Assembly (NCBI GenBank): GCA_030141605.1
Contig: JAQGDQ010000281.1
Span: forward strand, 180,001 to 244,000
From: Tubiluchus corallicola
Taxonomy: Eukaryota; Priapulida; Priapulimorpha; Priapulimorphida; Tubiluchidae
Length of the DNA: 64,000 bases
Direction of reading: 5' to 3'
The translations under genes and the position numbers were made by a program. The notes beneath the pieces were generated by a model, which had not been told where the DNA came from, ran no database searches, and saw only the letters and a list, made by a program, of their open reading frames with translations. This document shows, one piece after another, positions 26,706 to 38,000 of this stretch. Numbering within the stretch: position 1 is the first letter of the stretch; each line of letters begins with the position of its first letter.

Positions 26706-26874
26706 TATTTTAATAAACTGTCGTATCCCTCCGAGACGCAAAAAGCGGAAGGTGAAAAAGCAGAATATTGAAGTAGAATATAGTAATCTTGATAATTATT
26801 CCCACGAAGGGATGCGGATGACGTGTGCACCCAGGCAACGTGCTAATTATAACACGGTTGATTACGTAGGGTAA
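26706..26874 (+). CDS. Candidate terminal exon with KKRKV-type basic cluster and Tyr-rich tail
   Basis: After a pyrimidine-containing acceptor (ttcactgactagcag) the frame encodes CRIPPRRKKRKVKKQN, then EVEYSNLDNYSHEGMRMTC and NYNTVDYVG, ending at TAA (26872-26874). An AATAAA follows at 26987-26992, 115 bp past the stop, as expected of a last exon. RRKKRKVKK resembles a classical nuclear-localisation signal, but a basic stretch just inside a membrane with a tyrosine-containing cytoplasmic tail is equally possible. It enters with phase 2. Its partner exons are unknown. Confidence 0.4.
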
Positions 26875-26986
26875 TTTAATCCGCAACTTAATTAATAGAG
26901 AGGCTTATGATCACTAGCAAAATTTTACAACCAACCAGGGAGGTTAATTCCCATTGACAAAATGCGATTCTAGTCTTGCTTTTTCC

Positions 26987-26992
26987 AATAAA
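26987..26992 (+). promoter_or_regulatory. Candidate poly(A) signal AATAAA
   Basis: Canonical hexamer 115 bp downstream of the TAA that closes the candidate terminal exon; the spacing fits a short 3' UTR. Confidence 0.4.
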
Positions 26993-27657
26993 AATATAAA
27001 CTGTTTCTACTCGCTTTTAAAAGTTTCAACAATAATAATTTTTGTATATAACTGTTGTTTATATCTTCCCTACATCGTAGCCCATTTCTACAATCTAAGA
27101 ATTACAGAAATGCAGAGTTTGCATAATGTACGTGAATGTGAACATAATTATGCGTATCGACTTGAACTGCCCCACTGAAAATAGCTGATGTATTTATACT
27201 AATTTGTAAGCGGAAATACGGGCAGATTGTAACTTTTATGAGTTTGTAATTTTGCCATTGCACACTTAAACACTCAATGTAAACGGATGTCTTCAACGCT
27301 TTGTGAACATGCCCTAAGTTTAATCTATGCGACTCAATTTTATCTGCTGTAATCTGGAATTCGTGTAAGTTGTCATTGTCTTTGCAGTTTGCGCTGACCG
27401 ATGCTGATTTTTTTCTAACTGTAATTAAGAATCTCTGTAAGTTTGTAATTTTGTCAGTACCCATGAGTACACTTCATCATTGTCTAAGAAGAAGAATCTT
27501 GAATGATGATCAGTCCATCCCACGACATGGAAAATTGATTCAAAGCTAAACTTCGGAGATATTACGCTATCTGAGAAACTAATTGATTTTTCTTACCGCC
27601 GGGAAAGCTGTTAAGTTTATAAGGAGTTAGAGAATTTGATTTTCTGTAGTTTCTGAA

Positions 27658-27731
27658 CTGTTGTTGTTGTTGTTGTTGCTGCTGCTGCTGCTGCTGTTGT
27701 TGTTGTTATTGTGGTTGTGGTGGTAGTGGTA
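27658..27731 (+). repeat. (GTT)n/(GCT)n trinucleotide tract
   Basis: Mixed GTT, GCT and GGT units. Confidence 0.95.
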
Positions 27732-27920
27732 CGGTTCTCCGCATAATTTAATTTCGATGCGTCTTCGTAACTGGACTTTATGTAAATGGTAATAATTGAG
27801 CATGGACGTTTACGACGTCATTAAATGGTCATCTAAACACGGAAAATTACCATGTTAGGAAGAAATTACTTCCCTGGCCAGAAAGTGAACGGTGAACTCG
27901 TGATTGTTTTACTCTTGGCT

Positions 27921-28126
27921 ACTAACAACAGCAAGAGCAGCCGCAGCAGCAGCAGTAACAACAACAACAACTACAACAGCAGCAACAGCAGTAGTAAGAG
28001 TAGTAGTAGTCACAGTAGTAACACTAACAGCAACAACAACAGCACCACTAACCGCAGCAGCAGCAGCAACGGTAACAACAACAACAACAACACCAGCAGC
28101 AACAACAACAACAACAACAACAACAA

Positions 28127-28161
<35 letters not shown>

Positions 28162-28191
28162 ACCGGAGGAGTAACTGGAATAGTAGTAGTC
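27921..28191 (+). repeat. Mixed AAC/AGC/AGT trinucleotide tract, 270 bp
   Basis: Imperfect trinucleotide repeat open in three frames (poly-Ser/Asn, poly-Ala/Thr and poly-Val/Ala). This is the signature of a triplet repeat, not of a gene. Confidence 0.92.
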
Positions 28192-28199
28192 ACAAAACG

Positions 28200-29280
28200 T
28201 GACTAAGCCACTTGTATCGTTTCAGTGTTACATCTTAAAAGAGTTTCCTCGATAAATGACTAGGTTCCGCTCTTACGTAACTATCAAGGCAGAACTGTTT
28301 GTTACTACAGCTGCTGTGGTCTTTGTATTCTGGTTACGGCACGTTTGTAGGAGCTACTAAAGAAATTATCGTGTTTCGTTTGACCTTCCCGAATCCATCA
28401 GTTGAGTCATCTACACGATGATTACTCCGCACAAACCGAATTTCTTCAGCAATCGTACGTATCAGAACATCGTCCCACTTTGCTAATTTAGCTATTTGAG
28501 GTCACGCAATTTGCATTAGTAACTTGTGAGCGTAAATACCTTGTTGGGAAATGATTAGCTGACCGCCTACAACAAGAGAATCTAGAAGATTGCAGGAAAT
28601 CATTTGATTTGATTACTATTTAGTTGAATTTTTGCTTTGGTGTGCGATGAAATGAAATCGCGCTTGGGAAGCCAGTGTAAGCCACAGAAAGTAATTTCTC
28701 TGCAACATAATAGCATCACAGTTGCTCAGAAATGAGAAACTCCGAGTTCGAATGCCGGCGAGGTTACATTTCCTTGCTCTCTGGCTTACTTACGTGAACT
28801 TTTTGCCAAATTAGACAAAACTATACGTCTTCACACAGCGTAATTCTTTCGAAACAGATTTTGTATAGCTTATACAATAAATTTCGGCAGAATTCACCAG
28901 GAACGATGAAATATTATTAGTCAAGAGACTCGACCCAAATCCCTACGTAGAATGTTGTTATTCTTATTAGGGAATGACCTTGTGAAAAAAGCATAAAAGC
29001 TCGTGAATTCGCAACGGATCGTCGTGACATTTCAGGAACTTACTAGAATGAATTTTGCATCCACTGACCAAATCAGATTAGACTAAAAGACCATTACAAT
29101 TACATAATAAGATATACTACATACAATTATACAAACTGAAAACAAAAATTACTACAATTACTTGTCAAGTAAGCAGTCAGTTATTAGTGAACAAATGATG
29201 TAACTGCTTACAGCGGAGATTACTCGAATTTACAAAGGATCATTATGAAACTTTAAATGAATATACTAATATACTTAAAT
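28200..29280. other. Non-coding stretch with a tRNA-like SINE relic
   Basis: At about 28690-28770 'aactccgagttcgaatgccg' resembles a pol III B box and its flanks, preceded by a tRNA-like region. Nothing else was recognised. Confidence 0.4.
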
Positions 29281-29760
29281 GAATTCGGCAGCTATAGACA
29301 GAATCAGATTTTTGAACGGAATCAAACCGCCATTTTAAATTCAAAAAGACTGCGATGACGTAATTCTCAAAAAAGCCGAAGATTCCGCCAATTTGCAATT
29401 GTCATGAAATATTACAGGAATATACTAGAAGTAAATTCGTATCGACTGAAAGAGTCGATTTTTGATCGCAGTGATAACACCATTTTCAAAAATGCATTTA
29501 TCGTTCCACCAATTCGTAACAAATAGGCATGAAACAGCATAGGAATATACTAGAGAGAACTTTACATCGACAGACGGAGTTTGCTTTTCGAACCACCATT
29601 TCGTTTCGAATTCATGACGCAGCCATAACATCTTTTTCAAAAAAATCTATGGTTCCACAAATTGGCTCGTCATTAAATTTTACAGAACGCATTAAGCGTC
29701 GATTGACAGAGCCAGGTTTTGTACCAACCATCATGAATACAAGATGTTCAACCTAAATCT
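29281..29760 (+). repeat. 145-bp-family tandem repeat, about 3-4 copies (locus B, inverted relative to locus A)
   Basis: Landmark 'tatcgactgaaagagtcgat' (29440) recurs, diverged, at about 29291, 29575 and 29697. Between them the segments 'gccaatttgcaattgtcatg' and 'ttacaggaatatactagaag' match the reverse complement of locus A. Unit length is about 122-150 bp. Confidence 0.75.
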
Positions 29761-30308
29761 GCGAACGAATATATTGGAACAAATTTCACGACGGAAGCCA
29801 GATTTTTGATTTGCAGTCTCGAGTTCAGTGAGTCCCTCGACCAGTGTTCGAGTCGAACTTGTTATTTGACACGTCCCTGTTATTTAAACTTCGCATAGGT
29901 CGTGCTGCTATTAACTACGTATGAATCCAAGGTCACGACAAGAAGGGCTATGCCATTCTTTGAGATAAAAATTATACAAAACATCAATTTTCAAAAAATA
30001 TAAATTCTTATATTTGTATAATTACCGTAACTAACAGCTAACACAAATATGACAGCAATTTAAAATTGATTAAATGCAACTGTCTAAATAAAGGTCACAA
30101 AACAAAACCAACTAAGTGCAAAACAAAGTAAGTCAGCAAGTTACATAAAAATTTCACTTTTAATTTTACCTTATAAAGTGATTCACATGAATAAAACGAT
30201 GGGAACAGATGACCAATATCAAAACGTTTTCGTATTTTTACCTCACAAATCATCATGCTGAAAAGGGACGTGTCATTGAACAGGTCCAAACTCATAAACA
30301 ATACCTAC

Positions 30309-30368
30309 CTGCCCTATCTCTTTTCTGTATTGTGTTTTATCTACACTGGCCAACCATGCCTGTTCTTC
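30309..30368 (-). CDS. Candidate internal exon, unidentified
   Basis: 60 nt ending at a gtaggt donor; encodes EEQAWLASVDKTQYRKEIGQ. The frame extends further upstream but no better acceptor is present; the AG used (cttggcag) has a poor pyrimidine tract. The opposite strand is also open here. Confidence 0.2.
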
Positions 30369-30488
30369 CTGCCAAGTGTTTTCCAGTAGCAATTTCATAA
30401 GATAGTTTTCGAAAAATTGCATATAATAGGTTTTCAAGCATTATAAAAACAGCAAACATATGAGAATTTATAGGTAAAATTTCCTTAC

Positions 30489-30560
30489 TATTATTAACGG
30501 ATGGCACAAGGTACTGAATAATCATGGCAACAGCAGTATCTACAACATTGGTGTCACCAT
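30489..30560 (-). CDS. Candidate internal exon, unidentified
   Basis: 72 nt with a strong acceptor (attatttttgtag) and a gtaagg donor, encoding GDTNVVDTAVAMIIQYLVP. Phase 1 in and 1 out. It does not join the exon at 31186 in phase; it can join 30309-30364 only through a weak acceptor. Low certainty. Confidence 0.25.
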
Positions 30561-31185
30561 CTACAAAAATAATTAATGAACAAACAGAACAATGTGCGCA
30601 TTTAAATGAACAAGGAACTTGCCAGCAGCCACCTGAGCTTACTATAGGCCTATCTTCTATAAAATTTAAAATGGCAGATTATATCTGTCACATTTTCAAA
30701 ATGATAATTGTAAATACGACAAAATGCTGTGTTAACAACAACTAAATATGAAAACGATGGCTACTGCATTAATCTAATTTCATTTATTATGTTTTAGGTG
30801 CAGGTACTATTTCATTGCACCGTGTTGCTCCTTCAAATCTTTACAAAACTAACGTTAGTGCTAATTTACTTAATTAGTCAGCTAAAATTTATTTAACTAA
30901 CTGTACAATTAACTAATTATTTATTTAAAACTCATGTTTTAACAGTTCATTACATTGCAATGCTAATCAATTGGACCGGTGCTAACTGTTTAGTAATAAG
31001 TAAAAAAAATAAACAAAGTGATAAAATCCTATATTAGAGTAAAACATGAAAAGCAATATCATTGCCTCATAGACCTTGTCACATATATGCATATAAGTGA
31101 TTAGTATGTACACAAAACTTAAGTGAATATGATGGCAATGTTAAAGAAATAATCTCACCTAAAACCATTCGCTGATGTAACTTAC

Positions 31186-31263
31186 TGCACCCAACTATCC
31201 ACAAGCACATCTTCTTTGATGCCAAACCTAACACCTTTGTGATAATAATCAGGTGAAAATATA
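31186..31263 (-). CDS. Candidate internal exon downstream of the fasciclin gene
   Basis: 78 nt with a T-rich acceptor (gagatttttag) and a gtaagt donor, encoding IFSPDYYHKG and RFGIKEDVLVDSWV. Protein-like in composition, phase 2 in and 2 out. Family unknown; an alternative frame is also open. Confidence 0.25.
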
Positions 31264-31854
31264 CTAAAAATCTCAAAATTCAATAACAGTTTTCCAAAGC
31301 CAAATTTGAAGTCAAATGAGATTCATAAAACATGGTTCCTTTTCTTTGTGGTAGAGAAAATACTAGTTTATTTGTTCCATATTAGGACTGGACTGCACCT
31401 AAACTTATAGCATTCTCTACAATTTCAAATTTTTTGCATGTAATTGCTTCACTAAAGTTTTCTCACATTGATATAATATTGAATTGGTTAAACAAATATG
31501 ACATACGTTAAGTTAAATGTTAATGAGTTACATGTAATTGCACTAATCTTACTAATTCCATTCCATAATTGAGATTCAATATTATACAAAACTAGTTCTG
31601 CCTAATTTAAGATATATGATTAAAATGCAGTAAAATTTATAACAATTTGCAAAAAGAGCATAAAAACAAAACAAAGGCTTAATACAATGCAGGCAAGCTA
31701 AGCAAAATTACCTACTTATTTTATAATTAAAAAATAGGCCTTCAGAACTGTACACTGCTGAATAAAAATGAGAAGGCTAATATCTTCTATGAGCGTGAAT
31801 CGGATCTGGACGTGAATTACGACTTGATAACAGGCACTACCACTTCGTCTATCA

Positions 31855-32057
31855 CTAATGATGCTGAAAAACGATTGCAAAGACGCACAACAACATCATC
31901 AATACGTATGCGCAAGTAGGGGTGTGGCCAGCCCCGGTGTACTGCAAATCCCAGTCATCATAAAGAACACGGTTGATGATGTAGATGTAACCATTGGTCA
32001 TTGCTTGACCTTGAACAGTGACCTGTGCTTCAATGCCACCATAGCTGACATACCAAC
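31855..32057 (-). CDS. Fas1: Fas1-like exon 13: end of FAS1 domain 4 and GPI-type tail
   Basis: Acceptor cgtgcag, phase 1 in, ends at TAG. Encodes NGYIYIINRVLYD, a variant closing motif with Tyr and Asn in place of the usual His and Asp. A small-residue stretch (YTGAGHTPTC) follows, then the hydrophobic end AYVLMMLLCVFAIVFQHH, interpreted as a GPI attachment signal. A possible poly(A) signal (AATAAA on the minus strand) is near 31368-31373, but this is not decisive. Confidence 0.88.
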
Positions 32058-35000
32058 CTGCACGAATAAAAGTACATTAATATGTTTAATAGGTTTAACA
32101 CAATAATAATAATTAATAATGAAACTGATCATATCACCTTTTACTGCTCTCGGGAACACCCAGTTGCCTAAGCTGAAATTTGTGGGTATCGGCCTATCCA
32201 CAGATAAAACACAAAAAAAGGAACTCAGCCAGTAACTAATGCAGCTCAAACAGGAAACTTCAGTCTAATTAAGGCCGTGTTTTGTGCCCATAGAAGCAAG
32301 CACAAACACGGACATTTTTTTATGACTCACATGGAAAAAATTGGAACAATACTGCGCCTTTGCAAATCATTGTTTTCGGTGTTTATTGTTTCCATTGTGT
32401 CGGCACCAAAAGACACATACACGCACGGACCTGCACTTTAATTGCAAAACCTTTCTTATGCAGATGGACATATTCATTTCCATAATGGAGGGCGAACAAA
32501 TCATACACGCTGTATACAATAAAATCAGCTCTATATGACACAAGAAATCTGAAATATAGTCACAGAGACTTTAGAAGGCAACTATGGGTCGATGTAACCT
32601 TTAAAGTTTTTGTTGTTAACTTAACGTTTCTGTGAATTTAGGCCTGATTTTGTGATTCTATTGTGCATGCACTTTTTTTAAATTTGTAGTGCATACTTAC
32701 ACACGCTATTGCCACAGCATTTCGACTTCGTCCCAAAATTCCACTGCACAGTTGTGCTGTTATGGAGGAGAAAATTCTAAGCTTCAAAACATTGTTAGCT
32801 TTATAATAGAAGCCACTTTTTATCTGAGGTGAATACAACTAGTCTTTTTAAATTCCACTAGAAAACACGCTGTAAAAATTGCAACATATGGGCGTGCAAA
32901 AACAAAATCGACTGTAGTACAATAGTAATAAGGAGAAAAGGTACAGTAGGTACTTTTAAGGCTTCGTACAATATTTCATTGAAACTGCCACTGTTTACCT
33001 TCACCACCAAGTGAAAAATAGTCAAATTAAAGTTGACCAATACTTTGGTGCTGTCAGGCACTGAGCCAGGAGAAATAAAGGAGATACTTCTCTTTCTTTA
33101 CTGGTGATGAAGTTTACTGAGGGATTGAAAAAATGACTGCCAGAAAAAAGACTAACTGTTGTTAGAAAGATCAACAGGTTTATTCAATCTCTCATGTACA
33201 ACACTGACCAATTGTCACTTCCTTCAGCCAGTGTGCTATTTTTTAGTAATGTGGATAAAGTGAATGGAATGGTAATCAAATTTAATTGCATTTGATGAAT
33301 TTTGGTGTCATTGCTGCTTTATAGTAAATGGATAGGAAAAAATCTAGAGATGCACAGCCAAAAATTGAAGTTTGAATCCAGTATGTTCAGCTAAGCTGAC
33401 CAATGACCAGCAACCACAATATAATGCAGTTGCTGGATTAAAAGCCACCTGGTTTTTACTTACGATTTCTATTGTAGCCATCTTCTCGTACTGTGACTGT
33501 CTTGCCATTCATGGTGCCAAGTTGCATCTGTCCTCGCATGCTGTCTATCGTTAGTATCTGCCCTCTAACGATGTGGGTCTTCAAAACCTGCATGTACAAC
33601 AACATTTTATACAATGTTTCTGAAAAATTACACATGCATTTTAGTTTGCTCTTATGGTACACAAATAGGAGAAACAATGTTTCTTCATCCATTCCGTATC
33701 TGAATAAAGTGTTCAGCTAATCCATGAAATTTTCCACTTTATAAACTACACAGAAATCCAATTTAACACAAAAACAGATACGGAATACGAAATATTAACA
33801 ATAGAAAATTATAATAATATTTTTGCTGTTTTTTTGTTTGCTCATTAGGTGTCACCATGTACAAAGAACTTCAAAACTGCCTCAATAAAGAAGTTCCAAA
33901 CAGTTTATGTTGTCTTAACAAAAATGTGGGTAACTACGTGCATTAGTAATTAGGTAACTATATAAGGCAGATACTGTAGAAGTGAGCAAGTCTACCAACT
34001 ATTAGCCAAGTCTTAAAACAAAATTTGATATACAATTTATAAGACTGCTTAAATGAAATTCCCTTATGCCACCTTTTCCCGAATAAAGCCTAACAAAAAT
34101 GTTTCTCAATCACTTTCTAGAAAAAAGTGCTAATATTAACATTTTTTGGCTAATAAAAAAAACAATTAATTTCATCTTTCAAATTTCCACTATTTTACGC
34201 TCACTACCCAATTTTTGGCTAAAGATGTTCTTTAACTAAGTACTTAGTTTAAGATGCTACAAGACAAAAAAAAAACAGAAAGCTCATAATAACATTGCCG
34301 AGTAATAGCCTCATTCACATGAGAACAGATGTGCTGCAGCACAGAAGCACGGCTACAAAAATTATGGACATTTTGAAATTGACCAACGAAAGATGAACAT
34401 AAGTTCAGGAGCGCCATATAGATGCAGCATAGGAAAAACTATGCAATGATCAGCATTCAAGAACATTACAATTATATATATATATGAGAAAAAGTAGAAA
34501 ATAGAAAGGTGGGTGGCTAAACATTTGGGAATGGACATTGAAGAAATTCAAAGCTAAAACTGATTTAAGAGAAACAAAGATCTTACAAATTGATCAAAAT
34601 AATAATTGATCTTACAAATTGATAAACTTTCTTACATATTCAAGAACATTAGTACGTGATGTCAGTAGTTCATAGTCTCTATAAGCTCTGCTGTACATCT
34701 CGCGGAAAGCTTCATTGCTTGGAGCAAATACGGTAAAACGTTCATACTCTGCTGACAGAATATTCCGCAGCTCAAAACCTGTTTTCTCTATGTAGCGCTC
34801 AAGATCACTGGAAAAACCAATATTTTGAAATAGTATGCACATTTTCGTAACCAGTATCGCATTGTGAACCACCCATAAAAACAAAACAGCTCATACACAA
34901 GTTGATGCAACATTGAATGAATGGATGTGACTTAACTAAATTTGAAGGTCAAAATAATTTTGCAGCAATACGAGTATCACTTTTTATGAATAAAACAAAA

Positions 35001-38000
35001 ATGCATTTAAAGCCCTACCTTACTATACAAGATAAATTTAATTTGCAAACTGTTTACATTTTTTATGCAAATAGTAGTGATATACAATTTAGTTTCATTA
35101 TTTCACTGAAAAATCAAATTGCGCACACTGAGTTATTGAAAAAAATGCCCTGCATAACACTAATCGTAGCTCACTGTGTTGCCGAAGGTTGTTCAACAGA
35201 AGCAAGTTTTTACAAATAATCTTGTAAAGTGATTTTTTGATGTGACTGATTATTCAGATAATAACTTTGTATACTAAGTATGAGAAAAAAAACAGGTACC
35301 AATTTCAGTCTTTCAGAGTGACGTGGTTATGAAATCAAATACTGAATGTCTTAAATGCAAAGTGAGCTGGCAAATTGATTACGATGAGTTATTTCTGCAG
35401 AAATTAAGATATCAAGCTTACCTCAGATATCGTTCCTCTTCTATTTTTTGCCATATGCTTAAATAAGGAAATCCAAGAAGCGAGTCAATAACGTGAATGA
35501 CACCATTCGTAGTTCCCAGATTTGGCATGAGAGTTTCTGCCCAAATTCCATCACCATTTACATAATATGCTGTAAAACGAATGTAAAAAAATGTTTGCAA
35601 GAATTATCTGTTAAAAGTATCAAAACTTATATGGCTGATTAACTGAAATCAAGAACAGCTACTTGAGTTAACTGAAATAAGAGATTATTGCAGTATTCAC
35701 TACATAATTGCAAATGAACTTTAATGTTAAAATCTGTAACCAGTTGGAAAAGACATATATACTTTTGCTTATAATTCTTTTCGTTTTTCCAAGGTTATTT
35801 GGTAAGAAGTATATGAACATTAGTATTGTACAGTATACTTAAGCAGTTTTCAGAACTCAGTACTCACTCAATATGTAAACTGTAGAATGTCAACAGGTCA
35901 ACTACTGTTTAAAAGAACTACAGAGTGGAATAGTAAATGTGCATGGGACAATCTATTCCATGATCCAAAATACACTGGCTAGGTAACGTTCCTAACTTTT
36001 TTCATAAATATTTACAAGAATTTTAGCAGTGACATTTAAATAGCAATTAAAATACATATAGAAAGGAAGCATTGTTAGTTTTTGCTTTAAATATTATTTT
36101 TCTACCTAAAATGAGCAAAAAAACAAATGGCAAAAAACAAATAGTTTTAATTGATTTAAAACTGATTTAACGAAAATTTCCTTAATCATAATAGAGTAAT
36201 ACGCAAGGTAGTACTGAAAACAGTGTTCTAAATTATTTTGCAGCTTTATTTTTGTTTTTTTATTGTGGTAAGTTAAACTGAATACAGTCACGATATGCAT
36301 TTAGCAAAATTATAGTTAAAATGTTTTCAACTCACTTATAGCCGTTCCATTCTGAATCACCATGAACCGAAGTTTCTTAACATTACCAGATCCAGTCTGA
36401 TACGGATATCCCCCTCCACTTTGATATTGCTGATTCTGATTGTACTGATCCTGGCTTCTATCTTGATCTCGGTTATACTGATCCTGGTACTGACGATCCC
36501 TGTCTCTGCTGTCATATCTGTCCCGATCTTGATACGACCCACGCAGTGGTACTCCACCTCCAGCACCGCGCTGTGGACCGGCAAAGCCACCGGAAGTGTC
36601 GAGCATAGTGTCCAACTGTGTGTCGTTGTTCTGGTTGCGCAGGTAAACACGACCGGGTGACATGTGAAGACTCATCAGCTAAAATCATTAATGCATGATA
36701 AGATCAAGCAAGTCATTGACCTGTCACGCAAAAATGCCAGGTAATGGAGCACATTGGATCAGGTTAACAAAATAACAGGAAAAGGAAGATACCAATACAG
36801 TTAAAACACTAACAGCTGAAAAAAGACATTTTTAATTTACGCAATTCAGCAGTTAGTGCACAAAACAGGGAAAATGTAACACTATCTTAACTATACATAG
36901 TTTCTGCCATGTCAAAAACGTCCCAAAAAGGCTTTGCAAGACTTTTAATGCCATTTTGATAATCACACAACAAATAGCAAAATTTATTTATTTAGGGCTG
37001 AAATGAATCGTTCTTCATTTAGTAAGCAAAATAATAGTTTTACACAACTGTTGTAAAAAATTATTAAAAGTATATCTTTACACTTTAATATGATAACGTG
37101 ACCAGTATTATGATTCTCCGCTATGTGAGTGTAGTTTGATAAGTTGTTTGATGCTCATAAGTAATTAAAACCTGACTTACTGAACAGTCATTTTATACCT
37201 GAATCACTCGTCGTTCGTCTAGCAAAAGTTCAGACAGTTTTTGTACGGGGATCCTCTCAAATGCATAATTAGACGGCACGAAAAATGTCATCTGCTGTTC
37301 ACGAAGTGTCTCTCTTAATGGCTGCATGTAATTCTTAGTAAATATTTCAGTCCAGAGTTTCCTGCAAACAAATAAATTACAAAATAAAACCAATAGGTGC
37401 TAACAATCAAGAGTAATTCACACAAGACATGCCAAGCAAGAATAAAGGGCTAATTTAATTGCATTAAAAAATTCTGTGACACCAATTCATCACGAATGGC
37501 AAAAAATTTCACCATCAGACACTAAATGAATGCAGAAATATGTGAATGAACCATTAGTTCCATTTATTTTTCATTGAGCATAGATACAATTAAGTAATTT
37601 GTGATTAAAGAACTTTGATTATAGTGGTTATAGACCTACCAGCTAGTAAAATAAAAAACCAATTAGGTAGTCGCATTACAGAAAACTTGAATTTTTTCAC
37701 AAAATAACACAAACATGAAAAGCAGTAAAATTTTATGACTTACATTTTTTAGCTTATGACAAAACCAGTTATGGTTTATTTAAAAAACACTTTTTGTAGT
37801 GTTTATAATTGTTTCGTAATGGTAAATAGCAAGACCGATCAATTTGCAATTGCAAAAACCTTATTCAGCATGGCCAAATTATACAATGTAAGCAAATAAA
37901 TAAATAATGTTGTAAATAAAATTATTTTACAGTATCGTTTCAGCTGAATTTGCATGTCAGCATGTTTCTTTTTTCTACTTACGTCATGTTGCGATGAGTT

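Noticed and set aside
27102-27464. 120-residue minus-strand frame
   Set aside because: Reasonable length, but no recognisable domain, start context or splice logic; left as unsupported.
27852-28206. Ser/Asn-rich or Ala/Thr-rich protein on either strand
   Set aside because: Triplet-repeat DNA open in three frames; no homology or splice support.
36421-36660. Plus-strand Ile/Leu/Val-rich frame
   Set aside because: Antisense shadow of the Asp/Arg/Gln-rich fasciclin-like exon 9.
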